From NCBI RefSeq assembly GCF_029525575.1, contig NZ_JAPDIA010000003.1, positions 2,507,643-2,571,642 of the forward strand: 64,000 nt of DNA, in the 5' to 3' direction. This document shows, piece by piece, positions 63,035 to 64,000 of this stretch (its first letter is position 1; every line of letters starts with the position of its first letter). A program made the position numbers and the translations under genes. This DNA is from Cohnella rhizosphaerae (GTDB lineage: Bacteria > Bacillota > Bacilli > Paenibacillales > Paenibacillaceae). The notes below the pieces were generated by a model. The model saw only the letters and a program-made list of their open reading frames with translations. It did no database searches and had not been told where the DNA came from.

Positions 63035-63841
63035 ATGTCTCGAAATTCACCCCGTTTGGAGCCTTTGCTCTTCCATCAGTCCGCGGTTCGAACGCTTGTC
63101 GATCGTCGGCTTCTCGTTTCTCCTGCAGGCCGCGGTCTTTGGAGGTCGGCCGAAGAGGGAGGATGGGAAGCGTTCATGGAAGGCATTCCGCAAAAGGTGC
63201 ACGTAAACCGCCTCGAGCAGGCTGCGGCTGGTTCGATCGTCGCTTGTACGAACTATGGCCTTTACGAGCTGGGTAATGAGCGTTGGTCGGACCTTCGTCT
63301 TCCCTTCGTCTGTTACGCGTACAAAGAGGTGGGAGGCATCGGATTTGCGGCGACTGAGCGAGGACTATGGTGCCGTACGAAAGAAGGGTGGAGAAATATC
63401 GCGTCTACGGAAAATCCGGTATACGATTTATTTGCCACGCCTCACTTTATGTTTTTAGCTTTGCCTTGGGGAATTGCCATGTACGACCGTTTGACCTGTA
63501 CGTGGGAGCAGTTTCCCTTAAAGACGGCGATCATTCGACTGGCTGCGCTGGAGGGAGCGCTTTTAGGAATCGCCGAAAGGGGCGAGATCGTGCTGGGTGA
63601 TCTGAAGGGCGGCTTCGAACGGTTCCGCATGCCCGGTATTTTTGCGTTTAACGCGGTCCGGCTCGGTCAGAACTTATACTTCTGCACAGACCGGGGCTTG
63701 TATCGGGCGGCGAAGCTGCGCGGCCAGTTTTCGCTCGTATCCGTAACTTTGGGATGCCCGGTGACCGATATCGACCTGAGGGAAGGACAGCTGCATATGG
63801 CGACGCTCAACGAAGGCATTCAGACCATTCCGTGGCGTTAA
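63035..63841 (+). CDS. Beta-propeller-like protein of unknown function, probably Fur-regulated
   Basis: 268 aa, no signal peptide or membrane helix. Short repeats of the form GxWRS..EGGWEAF, YGLYELGNERWSDL, RGLWCRTKEGWRNI, DRLTCTWEQFPL and DRGLYRAAK suggest about five blades of a beta-propeller. No enzyme motif was seen and no family recognised. GAGGTG lies 9 nt before ATG 63035, and a SigA promoter with a Fur box stands in front, so it may act in iron supply or storage. It is the last gene before a probable rrn promoter. Confidence 0.65.
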   Translation: MSRNSPRLEPLLFHQSAVRTLVDRRLLVSPAGRGLWRSAEEGGWEAFMEGIPQKVHVNRLEQAAAGSIVACTNYGLYELGNERWSDLRLPFVCYAYKEVGGIGFAATERGLWCRTKEGWRNIASTENPVYDLFATPHFMFLALPWGIAMYDRLTCTWEQFPLKTAIIRLAALEGALLGIAERGEIVLGDLKGGFERFRMPGIFAFNAVRLGQNLYFCTDRGLYRAAKLRGQFSLVSVTLGCPVTDIDLREGQLHMATLNEGIQTIPWR

Positions 63842-63872
63842 AACAAAGCTCGAAAATATTCGACATTTGGTG

Positions 63873-64000
63873 TTGACGGGGCATGTACATCTGTGATAAA
63901 TTAATTCTCGCCGCCTTCGACAGAAGGATCATGGCGAACGGCAGCGAAAAAAGAAAATGCCGAGCGGTTAAAAAAAATGCTTGCATTGAAATGGGCTGCT
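63873..64000 (+). promoter_or_regulatory. Probable start of an rRNA operon promoter region
   Basis: TTGACG (63873-63878) with a GATAAA/TAAATT -10-like element, and near the end an A-rich tract followed by TTGCAT (63981-63986) whose -10 would lie just outside. Spaced strong promoters without a gene, in the perR-ygzB-ygxA context, resemble an rrn leader. The rRNA itself is not in the window. Confidence 0.4.

Overview
The window looks like a chromosomal segment of a high-GC, endospore-forming Firmicute, most likely of the family Paenibacillaceae and plausibly Cohnella. The assignment is an inference from gene content: a GatCAB operon, a full rsbV-rsbW-sigB module, the spore protein YyaC, YfkK/DUF1128, an IDEAL-domain protein, and the perR - ygzB - ygxA neighbourhood familiar from Bacillus. 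No rRNA or tRNA gene lies inside the window, although the last 150 bases look like an rrn promoter region.

Layout. 1-3.1 kb: 3' part of an HrpB-type helicase, a TPR membrane protein and a very acidic small protein. 3.3-5.5 kb: RluA pseudouridine synthase with a low-complexity N-terminus, and an HTH/nuclease-like protein. 5.5-6.4 kb: a 51-bp tandem array of about 17 units. 6.4-10 kb: minus-strand polysaccharide cluster (sugar nucleotidyltransferase-like, GT4, six-hairpin-type protein). 10.3-19.7 kb: a general stress island (DUF1328, DUF948, YflT-like, response regulator-PP2C, CheR, FAD oxidoreductase, rsbV-rsbW-sigB, YtxH) with six SigB-type promoters that share a 14-base spacer. 19.8-22.6 kb: protein O-mannosyltransferase plus polyprenyl-phosphate sugar synthase. 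22.7-28.9 kb: LysR, a 55-aa protein, AraC, and the Leloir operon galK-galE-galT. 28.9-30.7 kb: IS1182-like element, followed by a second 51-bp array. 31-42 kb: yfkK, yyaC, hydrolase, methyltransferase, diguanylate cyclase, O-antigen-ligase-like protein, cupredoxin, DedA, thioredoxin-like, metallo-hydrolase. 42.2-48.5 kb: a Tad/Flp-like pilus or secretion operon (CpaB, CpaE-like, CpaF, TadB, TadC) followed by two paralogous mini-proteins of 49 and 48 aa and two membrane-anchored proteins. 48.6-53.5 kb: M24 peptidase, IDEAL protein, IS110 element, Ohr, EAL protein. 53.7-58.9 kb: gatC-gatA-gatB, GNAT, MgtC-like, membrane protein. 59-64 kb: perR, GH18 protein, ygzB, ygxA, a gene with a Fur box, then a probable rrn promoter.

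A pervasive oddity governs interpretation. Nineteen genes, including the normally indispensable gatA, have reading frames broken in about 33 places. In nearly all cases one base too many in a homopolymer (usually 6-10 nt) explains the break, and removing it restores a family-like protein of normal length. Uncorrected sequencing or assembly error is the most economical reading. Such genes are annotated below as single CDS spanning all frames, with the break positions given.

The most interesting biology is the Tad-like operon with its mini-proteins and a P-loop-degenerate CpaE homologue, the compact SigB regulon on both strands, and the placement of all three tandem-repeat tracts in gaps between convergent genes.
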